DNA of 64,000 nucleotides. Origin: Palsa-1447 sp964509885. GTDB taxonomy: Bacteria; Verrucomicrobiota; Verrucomicrobiia; Opitutales; Opitutaceae. Positions 1 through 10,500 of the stretch are shown piece by piece. A model generated the notes under the pieces. That model had not been told where the DNA came from. It worked only from the letters and a program-made list of their open reading frames with translations, and did not search any database. The stretch lies in the NCBI GenBank assembly GCA_964509885.1, contig CAZDZL010000001.1, forward strand, positions 1-64,000, written 5' to 3'. Each line of letters starts with the position of its first letter. The stretch's first letter is position 1. The translations under genes and the position numbers were made by a program.

Positions 1-604
1 TATTCAGATACTTCATGATCTCGTTGCCGGACCATTCCATGTCGCGCACGATCGCCCGCACGCGCCCGTTGAGGAAATGCAGCGCCAGGTGGGCCGGGAT
101 GGCCAGCATGATGCCCCCGGCCGTGCAGAGGAGCGCCTCCCACATCCCCTTGGCTAGCGCGCTCGCCGGGGCGTAGTCGTGCTGGAAAGCGGAGAAGGTG
201 GAGATCATCCCCAGGACCGTGCCGAGGAGCCCGACAAGCGGCGCCACCTGCGCGATCGCCCCGATAGCGCCGATCCGGCGCTCGAGGGCGGGCAGCTCGA
301 CGACCGCCGCCTCCTGGACGTGGAACCTCATCGCGTCCGCGTCCTCGTCGGCGTGCAGGAGGGCGGCCTTGACCACGGCGGCGACGGGTCCGGGGGTCTC
401 CTCGCAGACGGTGAGAGCCTCGACCAGCCGGCGCTTCGCCAGGATGTTCTTGATCCCGCTCAGGAACGCGGTCGAGCGGATCTGGCCCCTGTGCAGGTAG
501 AGCGCCCGCTCCGTGAACACGACGACCAGGATGATGCCGAGGGCGAAGAGGACCCACATCATGGGGCCGCCGTGGGAAAGCAGGCTGGGTTCCAGGGCTG
601 GCAT
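1..604 (-). CDS. MotA/TolQ/ExbB-family proton channel protein, 3' end cut by window edge
   Basis: Reading leftwards from the ATG at 604-602 gives 201 residues that run off the left edge at ...MKYLN. The layout is typical of the family: one membrane segment near residues 15-36 (MMWVLFALGIILVVV), a long cytoplasmic loop, then two segments, one with the family's APLVGLLGTVLGMISTF signature and one with TAGGIMLAIPAHLAL. These proteins form the proton channel of TolQR/ExbBD-type motors that energise outer-membrane processes. The start lies 14 nt after the stop of the TPR gene, so the two are probably co-transcribed. An ExbD/TolR partner would be expected beyond the edge. Whether it works with TonB or Tol-Pal cannot be decided here. 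Confidence 0.9.
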   Translation of the reverse strand, partial: MPALEPSLLSHGGPMMWVLFALGIILVVVFTERALYLHRGQIRSTAFLSGIKNILAKRRLVEALTVCEETPGPVAAVVKAALLHADEDADAMRFHVQEAAVVELPALERRIGAIGAIAQVAPLVGLLGTVLGMISTFSAFQHDYAPASALAKGMWEALLCTAGGIMLAIPAHLALHFLNGRVRAIVRDMEWSGNEIMKYLN

Positions 605-618
605 GGACGTCGTCTACA

Positions 619-3264
619 TCACGCCTTCGTCGCGGGCAAGTGGAAGCGGGCGAGGCGCTGGCGTGCGAGCTCATCGCCGGGAAGGCCGGAGTCGATCAGG
701 AGCGTCCAGGCGTGCTTGGCCTCCTCGAGGCGGCCCTGCTGCTCGTAGAGTGCGCCGACGTCGAGCAGCGTGCGCGCGACCCACCAGCGGCCCTTGGGGC
801 CGAGGTCCCTCGGCGTGCCCGGGCTCACGAGGAAGGCCACGACGACGTCGTTCCACCACACGGCCTGGGCCTTGTCCCGGTTCGTGCGCGCGAGGATGAC
901 CCCGAGGTTGTAGCCCGCCTCGACGCGGACGTCGTCGGGCGCGTTCACGCGGTCGATCAGGTCCTGGAACATCCTCTTCGCGCTGTCGGCGTGGGACGGG
1001 CTGTCCGCCGACTGCGCGTTGTGGCACTCGGCGAGGGCGAGCTGCGCCAGGATCGTGTTCTGCTCCTGGGAGGCCTGGTCCTGCGCCGGCGGCGGGTTGT
1101 TGACGAGGGACTCGTACGCCTGCTGCGCCTGCGGAAACTGGTTCAGCTCCCGGAAGATGTCGCCCTGGCGCATCCGGGCGGGGAAGACCAGGTCGCTCTT
1201 GGGGTACTTCGTGACCAGGTTCTCCAGGAACTTGTCGGCCTCCCTCAGGTTGTCGTCGGCGCCGAGGCGCTCGGCCTGCAGGGCCGCCTGATAGAGCGCG
1301 TAGGCGGCATAGGGGCTCGTCGGGAAGTCGTCGGCCAGCTTGGTGAGCAGGCGCTCGGCGTCGATGACCTTGTCCTGCTGCGAATACCGGTCAGCCTCGA
1401 CGATGTAGGAATAGACCGCCGAGTCCGACGTCGGGAAGTCGGACCTGAGCTTCGTGAGCGTCGCCTCGGCCGCTGCGTCGCGCCCGAGGGCGAAGTTCGC
1501 CTGGGCGAGCAGGAGCGCGCTCGTGCTGGAGATGTCGGTCCCCAGCCCGGCCGGCAGCCCGGCCGTCATCGCCGCCAGGGCGTCCACGAGCCGGATGGTC
1601 TCCTCGGGCTTCTTGTCGTCATAGGAGAGCCGCGCCTGCAGCCAGGCCATCCGCGCCCTCAGGTCCGCGCGCACGCTGCCGGGCGGCATGCCCCGGAGCA
1701 GCCGGTTCACGCGTTCGTAGGCGTCGGCGATCCGGCCGTGGACCTCGAGGCTGCTGGCGAGGTTCCACTCCGCCTCCCAACGGTCGTCGGGGTCGAACGC
1801 CTTGTCCCGGGCCAGCTCGTCCATCGCGGCGACGGCGGTGCCGAGCGCGTCGGCCTGGATGTCCGACTGGACCTGCTGGAACATGAGGACGCCCGGGTTC
1901 ACGCCCTGGGGCCGCGAGCGGACGGCCGCGGCGTAGGCGTCCGCGGCGCTCCGGAAGTCCCCCTTGTCCTTGCCCTGGACCCCGGCGCGGTACCAGGCCT
2001 CGGCCACGAGAATGCCGAACTCGGCGCGAATCGGGCCTGCGGGAAGCTCGCCGCCGGCCTTGAATCCGTAGTCGGCCGCCGTCCTGTAGCGCTGCTGCTC
2101 CCAAGCGGAGCCCGCGAGGACCGCGTAGGCCTGGGCCTTGAGCGGCGAGCCCGGGAACTTCTCGAGGAGGGCGTTCGCGTCGTCCTCCGCCCTCGCGTAG
2201 AGCGACGCCGAGTCGCTTCCCCCGAGGCGGGCCTCTCCGAGGGCGAGCTGGGCCCTGCAGAGCAGCAGGCTCTCGAGGATCGGGTGGGGCTTCGGCTCGG
2301 CGACCAGCCGGTCGAGCCTGTCCCCGAGCTCGGCCCGCGCCGGGCCCGGCGGCGTGCTGCGGATGAGCAGCTGGAGCGCGACCCTCTGCAGCTCGGGGTC
2401 GCTCCCCGAATCCAGCAGCTCGAAGAGCTCGTGGCGCCCCACCCCGTCCGCCGCGCCGGCGATGAGGCCGAGCATGAGCCGGAAGTGGTCGGTTTCGGAG
2501 CGCTCCTCGCCCGGCAGGTTCCTGAGAGTGGACTGGAGCACCTCGACGGCCTGGGCCCTGCGGCCGAGCGCGTTCAGGGCGATCGCGTACTCCCGCGTGA
2601 AGCTGTAGCCGATCTTCTGGTTCTGGAATTTCTCGGCGTTCTTGCGGTCAGCCGTCAGCTGGTCCTCGGTCACCCTCGAGACCCGCAGGCGCGCCTGCTC
2701 CTCGGCGAGGAGGAAGCGCGCGCGCTGGAGGTCGGACGAGGCCGACGACGAGGCCTGCTGGTAGAATCCCGCCGCGCGCAGCGGCTCGCCGCCCGCGTCC
2801 GCCAGCATGCCCTCGAGGAAGGGGTACCACCCGCGCTCGGCGGCGCCGAGGTCGTCCTGGCGCGTGGAGGCGAGCTCGCCCCGCGCCTGCTCGGTGCGCT
2901 GCTGCTGGGCCGCCACGAGGCCCGCGCGCAGGTGCCAGCCGGCGCCGCGCGGGCCCGGGTAGGCGTCCAGGGCCCGGCCCGCGCCTGCGACGTCACCGTC
3001 GTCGAGGAGCGCTGAGGCAAGCGACAGCGTGAGGGGGGCCGCGTCGGCGCCCGGGGCCGCGAGGAGCCCGCGGTAGAGCGTGGCGGCCGTCGAGGGGAAC
3101 CCGAGCGCCTGGGCCCGCTCCGCGGACACGAGCGCGAAGGCCGACTCGCCTGCGGAGGCCTGGGCGGCCGGGGGGGCGAGCGGGACCGGCGCGTTCAGCG
3201 GCTCGATCGCGGCCAGGGACGCCGACATGGCGATCAGCGAGGCGAGGGCGGTCGGGAGTCGCAT
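619..3264 (-). CDS. Secreted tetratricopeptide-repeat protein (YbgF/BamD-like helical repeats)
   Basis: 881 residues. The chosen ATG gives a signal peptide (MRLPTALASLIAMSASLAA). The frame stays open upstream to 3924, but that would run through lemA on the other strand, so the later start is preferred. The protein is almost wholly Ala/Leu/Asp-rich alpha-helical repeats; towards the C-terminus these read as canonical TPRs (DFPTSPYAAYALYQAALQAE, KYPKSDLVFPARMRQGDIF) of the kind found in the Tol-Pal accessory protein YbgF/CpoB. It ends ARFHLPATKA. It precedes the TolQ/ExbB-like gene by 14 nt, which suggests a periplasmic partner of that motor. No enzymatic motif is visible. Confidence 0.85.
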   Translation of the reverse strand: MRLPTALASLIAMSASLAAIEPLNAPVPLAPPAAQASAGESAFALVSAERAQALGFPSTAATLYRGLLAAPGADAAPLTLSLASALLDDGDVAGAGRALDAYPGPRGAGWHLRAGLVAAQQQRTEQARGELASTRQDDLGAAERGWYPFLEGMLADAGGEPLRAAGFYQQASSSASSDLQRARFLLAEEQARLRVSRVTEDQLTADRKNAEKFQNQKIGYSFTREYAIALNALGRRAQAVEVLQSTLRNLPGEERSETDHFRLMLGLIAGAADGVGRHELFELLDSGSDPELQRVALQLLIRSTPPGPARAELGDRLDRLVAEPKPHPILESLLLCRAQLALGEARLGGSDSASLYARAEDDANALLEKFPGSPLKAQAYAVLAGSAWEQQRYRTAADYGFKAGGELPAGPIRAEFGILVAEAWYRAGVQGKDKGDFRSAADAYAAAVRSRPQGVNPGVLMFQQVQSDIQADALGTAVAAMDELARDKAFDPDDRWEAEWNLASSLEVHGRIADAYERVNRLLRGMPPGSVRADLRARMAWLQARLSYDDKKPEETIRLVDALAAMTAGLPAGLGTDISSTSALLLAQANFALGRDAAAEATLTKLRSDFPTSDSAVYSYIVEADRYSQQDKVIDAERLLTKLADDFPTSPYAAYALYQAALQAERLGADDNLREADKFLENLVTKYPKSDLVFPARMRQGDIFRELNQFPQAQQAYESLVNNPPPAQDQASQEQNTILAQLALAECHNAQSADSPSHADSAKRMFQDLIDRVNAPDDVRVEAGYNLGVILARTNRDKAQAVWWNDVVVAFLVSPGTPRDLGPKGRWWVARTLLDVGALYEQQGRLEEAKHAWTLLIDSGLPGDELARQRLARFHLPATKA

Positions 3265-3372
3265 GGAAAGCGGCCCCAACCTTGCCGCGCCCAGGCGAAC
3301 AATCAACATGGGATTGGGGGCGGCGAAGTTCAATTTGACCCGACCGACCCCGGGGTCCAGCGTCTTGTTCCC

Positions 3373-3972
3373 ATGATAGCCATCGCCATCCTCGCAGGGC
3401 TGCTCGCCGTCGTCGTCATCGTGGCGCTCGTGGCCACCGGGATCTACAACTCCCTCGTCGCCCTGCGCAACCGCTTCAAGAACGCGTACGCCCAGATCGA
3501 CGTTCAGCTGAAGCGCCGGTACGACCTGATCCCCAACCTCGTGGAGACGGCCAAGGGCTACATGAAACACGAGCACGACACGCTCGAGGACGTCATCAAG
3601 GCGCGCAACATCGCCCTCGCCGCGTCGCAGACGGCCGCGGCCAACCCGGCCGACGCCGGCGCCGTGAAGGGACTGGTCTCGGCCGAGGGCGGCCTGTCGG
3701 GCGCCCTCAGCCGCCTCATGGTGGTCTCCGAGCAGTACCCCGACCTCAAGGCCAACCAGAACATGATGCAGCTCACCGAGGAGCTGACCTCGACGGAAAA
3801 CAAGATAGCCTTCGCCAGGCAGGCCTACAACGACTCCGTCATGCAGTACAACACGGCGCGGGAGACCTTCCCGAACGTGATCCTCGCCGGGGCGTTCGGG
3901 TTCCTCCCGGCGGAGCTCTTCCACGTCGAGGACCCGGCGGAGAAGAACGCCCCGAAGGTTTCATTCGGCTGA
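3373..3972 (+). CDS. lemA: LemA family protein
   Basis: 199 residues. An N-terminal membrane anchor (residues 2-24, IAIAILAGLLAVVVIVALVA) is followed by the LemA core: YNSLVALRNRFKNAYAQIDV, the invariant QLKRRYDLIPNLVET stretch and the KGYMKHE helix. The C-terminus has the usual YNTARETFPN and FHVEDPAEK segments. LemA proteins are membrane-anchored helical bundles of poorly defined function, often encoded beside M48 peptidases. Here the stop codon TGA shares one base with the ATG of the protease gene (TGATG), so the two are translationally coupled. The length is normal for the family. Confidence 0.95.
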   Translation: MIAIAILAGLLAVVVIVALVATGIYNSLVALRNRFKNAYAQIDVQLKRRYDLIPNLVETAKGYMKHEHDTLEDVIKARNIALAASQTAAANPADAGAVKGLVSAEGGLSGALSRLMVVSEQYPDLKANQNMMQLTEELTSTENKIAFARQAYNDSVMQYNTARETFPNVILAGAFGFLPAELFHVEDPAEKNAPKVSFG

Positions 3973-5942
3973 TGGACTTTTTCGCCGCCGAGCAGCGCGC
4001 CAGGAAGCGCACGACGCGGCTGCTGGTCCTGTTTGGGTTCGCGGTGGCCGGGACGATCGCGGCGGGTTATGTCGCGACGGTGGTCGCGCTTCGGGCGACG
4101 CAGGCCCACGCCGGCTACCACCGCGGTTTTGCTTACCCCGACGCCTCCGGCGACGAGGGAGCGGACCCCTTCTGGCGGCCGGGGCTCTTCGCCCTGGTGT
4201 CGATCGGCACCCTGGCGGTGATCGGCGGCGCCTCACTCTACAAGTGGTCCGAGTTCGGCGCCGGCGGCTCCGCCGTCGCCGAGAGCGTGGGCGGGCGCCG
4301 CGTCGACCCGCACACCACGGACCCGAGGGAGCACCAGCTCCTCAACGTCGTCGAGGAGATGGCGATCGCCTCCGGCCTGCCCGTCCCCGCGGTCTATATC
4401 CTGGACGACGAGCCGGCGATCAACTCGTTCGCCGCGGGGCTCACGTCGAGTGACGCCGTCGTGACGGTGACCCGCGGGATGATGGAGAAGCTCAGCCGCG
4501 ACGAGATGCAGGGCGTCGTCGCGCACGAGTTCAGCCACATCCTGAACGGCGACATGCGGATGAACGTCCGCATTTCCGCGATCATCTTCGGCATCCTCGT
4601 CATCGGCCTGGCGGGCCGCGCGACGCTCTGGGGGATGCGCTACGGCCGGATCGGGGGTTCGCGCGGCAAGGGCGGCGGGGGCGTCGTCGTCGTGCTCGCG
4701 ATCGGGCTCGCCCTCCTCGTGGTCGGCTATGTCGGCTACTTCTTCGGGAAGCTGATCCAGGCCTCGGTCTCCCGCCAGAGGGAGTTCCTCGCGGACGCCT
4801 CGGCGGTGCAGTTCACGCGCAATCCCGGCGGCGTCACCGGGGCGCTCAAGAAGATAGGCGGCTACGCGATCGGCTCGACGCTCCAGACCCACAAGGCCGC
4901 CGAGATCAGCCATTTCTTCTTCGCGCAGGAGTTCGTCTCGAATTTCGGCGGGCTGTGGGCGACCCATCCGCCCCTGCCCGTGCGCATCCGCGCGATCGAC
5001 CCGGCATTCGACGGGAAGTTCTTCGAGCCCAGGGAGGTGGTCGACGTGGCGACCGAGCCCTGGTCCAAGGTCCCCCACATGCCGGCGCAGGCGCCGTCCC
5101 CATCCCCGCAGGCCGCCGCCGCGTTCGGCGCGGCACTGGCCGCGGCCGCCGGGACGCTCTCGCCGGAGGGGGCGTCGCAGGCCCAGGCGATGCTCGCCCA
5201 GATCCCGGCAAGCCTGCGCGCCGCGGCCCGCTCGCCGCACGACGCCGAGATCCTTGTCTTCGGGCTCCTCCTTGACGACGACGAGGACGTGCGCCGCAAG
5301 CAGCTGGCCTGCGTCGCCGCGAGCGAGGGGGGCGACGCCCTGGCGACGCTGGGGCAGCTCGACCCGGCGCTGCGCCAGCTCAGGCCCGAGCACAGGCTGC
5401 CGCTCCTGCAGCTGGCCCTGCCCTCGCTGAAGGCGCTCGCGCCGAGCGCGCTCGGGACGTTCGCCGGCACGCTTGACGACCTAGTCCAGGCCGACGGGCG
5501 CGTGACCACGTTCGAGTTCGCGCTCCAGCGCCTCGTCCTGCGGGAGCTCGCGGTCAGCCGGGCGCCGTCTGCCGCCGTGGACCAGATCTTCTCCTTCCAG
5601 GCAGTGACGCGCGAGATCTCGATCGTGCTCTCGGCGCTGGCCCACGCGTCGAGCAATGACGCCGGCGAGGCGGCGCGCGCTTTCGCGGAGGGGGCGGCCC
5701 AGCTGAAGCTTGTCGAGGGCCGGATCGCGCTCCTGTCGGAGGCGGACTCCGGCCTCGTCGCGCTCGACGCGGCCCTGGACAGGCTCGCGGGCGCGAGCGG
5801 ACCCATCAAGCAGCGCCTGTTGACGGCCGGCGCGCACGTGGTGAGCGCGGACGGCGTGCTCCGGACGCAGGAGGCGGAGCTGCTGAGGGCCGTCGCCGCC
5901 TCGCTCGACGTGCCGGTGCCACCGATGCCCGCGGCCGCCTGA
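3972..5942 (+). CDS. M48 family membrane metalloprotease (HtpX-like) with C-terminal TerB-like extension
   Basis: 656 residues. There are two N-terminal membrane segments (about residues 14-36 and 75-92), and the peptidase domain carries the zinc motif H185-E-F-S-H189. The third ligand is probably E271 in REFLADASAVQF. A membrane pair between motif and ligand resembles HtpX/Ste24-type enzymes. The region beyond about 345 is unusual for HtpX, which is about 290 residues: an Ala/Pro linker and helical blocks containing DDLVQADGR (near 501) and VVSADGVLRTQEAELL (near 623), which resemble TerB-type helices. It is coupled to lemA. The likely role is quality control or processing of membrane proteins; the substrate is unknown. 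Confidence 0.92.
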   Translation: MDFFAAEQRARKRTTRLLVLFGFAVAGTIAAGYVATVVALRATQAHAGYHRGFAYPDASGDEGADPFWRPGLFALVSIGTLAVIGGASLYKWSEFGAGGSAVAESVGGRRVDPHTTDPREHQLLNVVEEMAIASGLPVPAVYILDDEPAINSFAAGLTSSDAVVTVTRGMMEKLSRDEMQGVVAHEFSHILNGDMRMNVRISAIIFGILVIGLAGRATLWGMRYGRIGGSRGKGGGGVVVVLAIGLALLVVGYVGYFFGKLIQASVSRQREFLADASAVQFTRNPGGVTGALKKIGGYAIGSTLQTHKAAEISHFFFAQEFVSNFGGLWATHPPLPVRIRAIDPAFDGKFFEPREVVDVATEPWSKVPHMPAQAPSPSPQAAAAFGAALAAAAGTLSPEGASQAQAMLAQIPASLRAAARSPHDAEILVFGLLLDDDEDVRRKQLACVAASEGGDALATLGQLDPALRQLRPEHRLPLLQLALPSLKALAPSALGTFAGTLDDLVQADGRVTTFEFALQRLVLRELAVSRAPSAAVDQIFSFQAVTREISIVLSALAHASSNDAGEAARAFAEGAAQLKLVEGRIALLSEADSGLVALDAALDRLAGASGPIKQRLLTAGAHVVSADGVLRTQEAELLRAVAASLDVPVPPMPAAA

Positions 5943-6010
5943 ACACCATCGGCGCGGCGGGCGTGACCTTTTGTTGGGGTTTGCGTCTGTCCTCGCGGAG
6001 GTCCTAAGTG

Positions 6011-6042
6011 TGGGGGTTCATCCTTGATAAGGAACACCCCCA
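6011..6042. promoter_or_regulatory. Inverted repeat upstream of the RND efflux operon
   Basis: TGGGGGT (6011-6017) and ACCCCCA (6036-6042) are exact inverted repeats 18 nt apart in the 123-bp gap between the M48 gene and the adaptor gene. A TAATAT hexamer (6054-6059) lies 6 nt before the adaptor ATG, with no good -35 at normal spacing. There is no T-tract, so it is not an obvious terminator. It could be a repressor site, but no regulator gene is adjacent. Confidence 0.3.
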
Positions 6043-6065
6043 ATCGCCTCCACTAATATCCTCAC

Positions 6066-7469
6066 ATGAGCCAATTACAAACAGGGGCGACTCCGGAAAA
6101 AGGGGGCCTCAAACCCGCGGGGCAGGCCCCCACGCCCGCCGAGAAGCGACGGAGCCGACGCCTCGTGCTCACCGTGCTGCTCGGCATCCTGGTCCTCGGC
6201 ACCGGCTCGCTTCTGTACTACCGCTCCCGCACGCCCCAGACCGCGGGGATCAGGCCCGGCGGATTTGCCGGCGCCGGCGGCCGCCGGGGCGGCTTCGGGA
6301 TGGGCGGCCCGCTCCCGGTCGTCGTCAACCTGGCGAAGAAGGCCGACATCAAGATCATCATGAACGGGCTCGGCACCGTAACGCCGCTCGCGACCGTCAC
6401 GGTGCGCACCCAGATCAGCGGCTACCTGACGCAGGTGAACTTCAAGGAGGGCCAGCTGGTGAACAAGGGCGACGTGCTCGCCGTCATAGACCCGCGGCCG
6501 TACGCCGCCGCCCTCGAGCAGGCGCAGGGCCAGCTGCTCCAGGCGCAGGCCCAGGACAAGGAGGCGCAGATCGACCTCGACCGCTACGTCACGCTCTCCG
6601 GGCAGGACTCCATCTCGAAGCAGCAGGTCGACGCGCAGCGCGCCCTCGTCTCCCAGTATGACGGCATGGTGAAGCAGAACCAGGGCCTCGTGGACAACGC
6701 CCAGCTGAACCTCAGCTACTGCCAGGTCACGGCGCCCATATCCGGCAGGGTCGGCCTCAGGCTTGTCGACCAGGGCAACTTCGTGACGCCCGGCGACGCG
6801 AACGGGCTGGTCCTCCTGACCCAGGTGAAGCCGATCTCGGTCATCTTCACGCTGCCCGAGGACAACATCCCCGATGTCCTGGCCCAGGTGCGCGCGCCCG
6901 GCGTGACCATCGCCGTCGACGCCTACAACCGCGACAACTCCGTCAAGCTCTCCACGGGCGTCCTCTCCACTATAGACAACACGGTCGACCCGACCACGGG
7001 CACATTCAAGCTGCGCGCGGAGTTCCCCAACGAGCACGAGGAGCTTTTCCCGAACCAGTTCGTCAACGCATCGATGCTGATCAACGTGCTCCACGGGTCG
7101 ACCGTGGTTCCAACCTCGGCGATCGAGCGGGGCCAGCAGGGATCCTTTGTCTACGTGGTCGGCGATGACAACAAGGTGGCGGCGAAGTACGTCACGCTCG
7201 GCGCGACCGAGGGCGAGCGCGTGGCCGTCCTCACGGGGATCTCCCCGGGCGACAAGGTCGTGGTCGACGGGGCCGACAGGCTGAAGGAGGGCATGGAGGT
7301 GGATCCCCAGTTTCCGGCGAAGGCGGCGGGCGGCGCCGGCGCAAAGACCCCGGGGCACTCCTGGGGAAAGGACGGCAATCCCTGGGCGGGCAAGGCGGGG
7401 GCTGATGGCAAGCCCGCCTCTCCGGATGGCCAGCAATGGCACAAGAAACCCGCCGGTGACAGCAACTGA
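6066..7469 (+). CDS. RND efflux periplasmic adaptor (MdtA-like membrane fusion protein)
   Basis: 467 residues. A signal/anchor segment (about 31-51, LVLTVLLGILVLGTGSLLYY) is followed by the classic adaptor layout: the lipoyl half GTVTPLATVTVRTQISGYL, GQLVNKGDVLAVIDPRPYAAAL, an alpha-hairpin rich in Gln/Ala, the second lipoyl half (LSYCQVTAPISGRVG), and beta-barrel and membrane-proximal domains (VDPTTGTFKLRAEFPN, VPTSAI). The C-terminal tail is Gly/Pro/Lys-rich. Adaptors bridge the RND pump and the outer-membrane channel. It heads a four-gene operon whose order (adaptor, pump, pump, channel) mirrors mdtABC plus a TolC-like gene. Confidence 0.94.
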   Translation: MSQLQTGATPEKGGLKPAGQAPTPAEKRRSRRLVLTVLLGILVLGTGSLLYYRSRTPQTAGIRPGGFAGAGGRRGGFGMGGPLPVVVNLAKKADIKIIMNGLGTVTPLATVTVRTQISGYLTQVNFKEGQLVNKGDVLAVIDPRPYAAALEQAQGQLLQAQAQDKEAQIDLDRYVTLSGQDSISKQQVDAQRALVSQYDGMVKQNQGLVDNAQLNLSYCQVTAPISGRVGLRLVDQGNFVTPGDANGLVLLTQVKPISVIFTLPEDNIPDVLAQVRAPGVTIAVDAYNRDNSVKLSTGVLSTIDNTVDPTTGTFKLRAEFPNEHEELFPNQFVNASMLINVLHGSTVVPTSAIERGQQGSFVYVVGDDNKVAAKYVTLGATEGERVAVLTGISPGDKVVVDGADRLKEGMEVDPQFPAKAAGGAGAKTPGHSWGKDGNPWAGKAGADGKPASPDGQQWHKKPAGDSN

Positions 7470-7508
7470 CGGCTCCCCCATGAGCCGGCCCGCTCCCGGG
7501 CACGCACG

Positions 7509-10500
7509 ATGAGCCCCTCCCGCATCTTCATCCTAAGGCCGGTCGCCACCACCCTGCTCATGGTGGCGATCCTGATCATAGGGATCATCGCCTACCGCTT
7601 CCTTCCCCTCTCGGCGCTCCCCGAGGTCGACTACCCGACCATCCAGGTCCAGACCTTCTACCCTGGGGCGAGCCCGGACGTCATGACGTCGTCCGTGACG
7701 GCCCCGCTCGAGCGCAACCTCGGCCAGATGCCGGGGCTCAAGCAGATGTCGTCCTCGAGCTCGGCGGGGGCCTCGGTGATCACGCTCCAGTTCAACCTCG
7801 ACCTGAACCTCGACATCGCCGAGCAGGAGGTCCAGGCGGCCATCAACCAGGCCCAGAACCTCCTGCCGGGCGACCTGCCCGCGCCCCCGATCTACGCGAA
7901 GGTCAACCCCGCGGACGCCCCGGTGCTGTCGCTGGCCCTCACGTCAAAGACGCTCCCGCTCACGACCGTCGAGGACCTGGCCGACACGCGGCTCGCGCAG
8001 AACATCTCCCAGCTGGACGGCGTCGGGCTCGTCAGCATAGGGGGCGGCCAGAGGCAGTCGGTGCGCATCCGGGCGAACCCCACGGCGCTCGCGGCGTACG
8101 GCCTCAACATCGACGACATGCGCACGACGGTGGGCAACGGCAACCAGAACCAGGCCAAGGGCAACTTCGACGGCCCGTCGCGCGCCTTCACGATCAACGC
8201 GAACGACCAGCTCAAGTCGGTGGCGGAATACGGGAAGCTCGTCGTCGCCTACAAGAACGGCGCGCCTGTCAGGCTCTCCGACGTCGCGACCGTGGAGTTC
8301 GCGCCGGAGAACAACAAGCTGGCCGCGTGGTACAACAAGACGCCCGCCGTGATCCTCGACATCCGGCGCCAGCCGGGGGCGAACGTGATCAAGGTGGTCG
8401 AGGGCGTGTACGCGCTCCTGCCCTCGCTCAAGGCCTCGCTCCCCCCCTCGGTCGACGTCAGCGTGCTCACCGACCGCACGGTGACGATCCGGGCCTCGAT
8501 CCACGACGTCGAGTTCGAGCTCACGCTGGCCGTGATCCTCGTCGTCCTCGTGATCTTCGTCTTCCTGCGGAACATCCCGGCCACGATCATCCCCAGCCTT
8601 TCGGTGCCGCTGTCGCTCGTGGGGACGTTCGCGGTCATGTACCTGCTCGGGTTCAGCCTCAACAACCTCTCGCTCATGTCGCTGACGATCGCGGCCGGCT
8701 TCGTCGTGGACGACGCAATCGTGATGATCGAGAACATCGCGCGCTACGTCGAGAAGGGGGACAGCCCCCTCGAGGCCGCGCTGAAGGGATCCGAGCAGAT
8801 CGGCTTCACCATCATCTCCCTGACGATCTCGCTGATAGCGGTGCTGATCCCGCTCCTCTTCATGGGCGACGTCGTCGGCCGGCTGTTCCGCGAGTTCGCG
8901 ATCACGCTCGCCGTCACGATCCTCATCTCGGCGGTGGTGTCCCTGACGCTCGTGCCGATGATGTGCGCGAAGCTCGTCAGGCACCATGACCCGAGCGAGG
9001 TCCCCGCGTGGAGCCGCAGGACAGGCGCCTTCATTGACGGGATCATCTCGAGGTACGCCACGATGCTCACCTGGGTCCTGGACCGCCAGCCCCTCACGCT
9101 GGCCGTGGCCGTCGCGACGCTCGTCCTGACCGTCCTCCTCTACGTCCTGATCCCGAAGGGATTTTTCCCCGTCCAGGACACCGGCCTCATCCAGGTGATC
9201 ACGGAGGGTCCCCAGGCGGTGTCGTACGAGGCGATGGCCGCCCGCCAGCAGGCGCTCGCGGCGGAGATCCTGAAGGACCCCGCGGTCGAGAGCCTCTCCT
9301 CGATCGTCGGCGTCGACGGGTCCAACACGACCCTCAACACGGGCAGGATGCAGGTGAACCTGAAGCCCAGGAACGAGCGCTCCGACACGGCGGCCGGGGT
9401 GATACGCAGGCTGCGGGGGGAGCTCACGAAGGTCGTCGGGATCGCCGCGTACATGCAGCCGGTCCAGGACCTGACCATCGACGACAGGGTCAGCCGCACC
9501 CAGTTCCAGTTCGAGGTCGAGAGCGCGAACCCGGCCGACCTGACCCAGTGGGTCCCCAAGCTGACCGAGCAGCTTCGCGAGCTGCCCCAGCTCACCGACG
9601 TCGCGTCGGACCTGTCCGAGGGGGGTCTCGGCACCTACATCGCCATCGACCGCGACACCGCCGCCCGGTTCGGCATCACGGCCGCGACGATCGACAACGC
9701 GCTCTACGACGCCTTCGGCCAGCGGATCATTTCGACGATCTTCACGGAATCCACCCAGTACCGCGTGATCCTCGAGGCCGACCCCGCGCTGCAGCGCTCG
9801 CCCGCCTCGCTCTCGCTGATCCATGTCCCGTCGGCCTCCGGCGGCCAGGTGCCGCTCTCGTCCATCGCCACGTTCGAGGAGCGCCCGGAGCCGCTCCTGG
9901 TGAACCACCTGGGCCAGTTTCCCGCCAACACGATCTCGTTCAACGTGCCGAGCGGCGGCTCGCTCGGCGACGCGGTGAAGGCGATCCGCGGGGTCGAGGC
10001 CAAGATCGGGCTGCCCGAGAGCGTCGTCACGAGCTTCCAGGGCGCCGCGAACGCGTTTGAGAGCTCGCTCACCAACGAGCTCTTCCTGATCGGTGCCGCG
10101 ATCCTGACGATGTATATCATCCTCGGTATCCTCTACGAGAGCTTCATCCACCCGATCACGATCCTCTCGACCCTCCCGTCGGCGGGCATCGGGGCCCTCC
10201 TCGCCCTGATGCTGGTCGGCAGCGACCTCGGCGTGATCGGGATCATCGGGATCATCCTTCTGATCGGCATCGTGAAGAAGAACGCGATCATGATGATCGA
10301 CTTCGCGCTGGACGCAGAGAGGAACGAGGGGCTGCCGCCCAGGGAGGCGATCTACCAGGCCTGCCTCCTCAGGTTCCGGCCCATCCTGATGACGACCCTG
10401 GCCGCCATGCTGGGGGCCGTCCCCCTCATGCTCGGCACCGGGATGGGATCGGAGCTGCGGCACCCGCTCGGAGTCACGATCGTCGGCGGACTCATCGTGA

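Noticed and set aside
640..3015. A 791-codon open frame on the plus strand opposite the TPR gene
   Set aside because: Low-complexity Arg/Val/Leu/Gly product with no known motif; the minus strand carries a clear TPR protein with a signal peptide.
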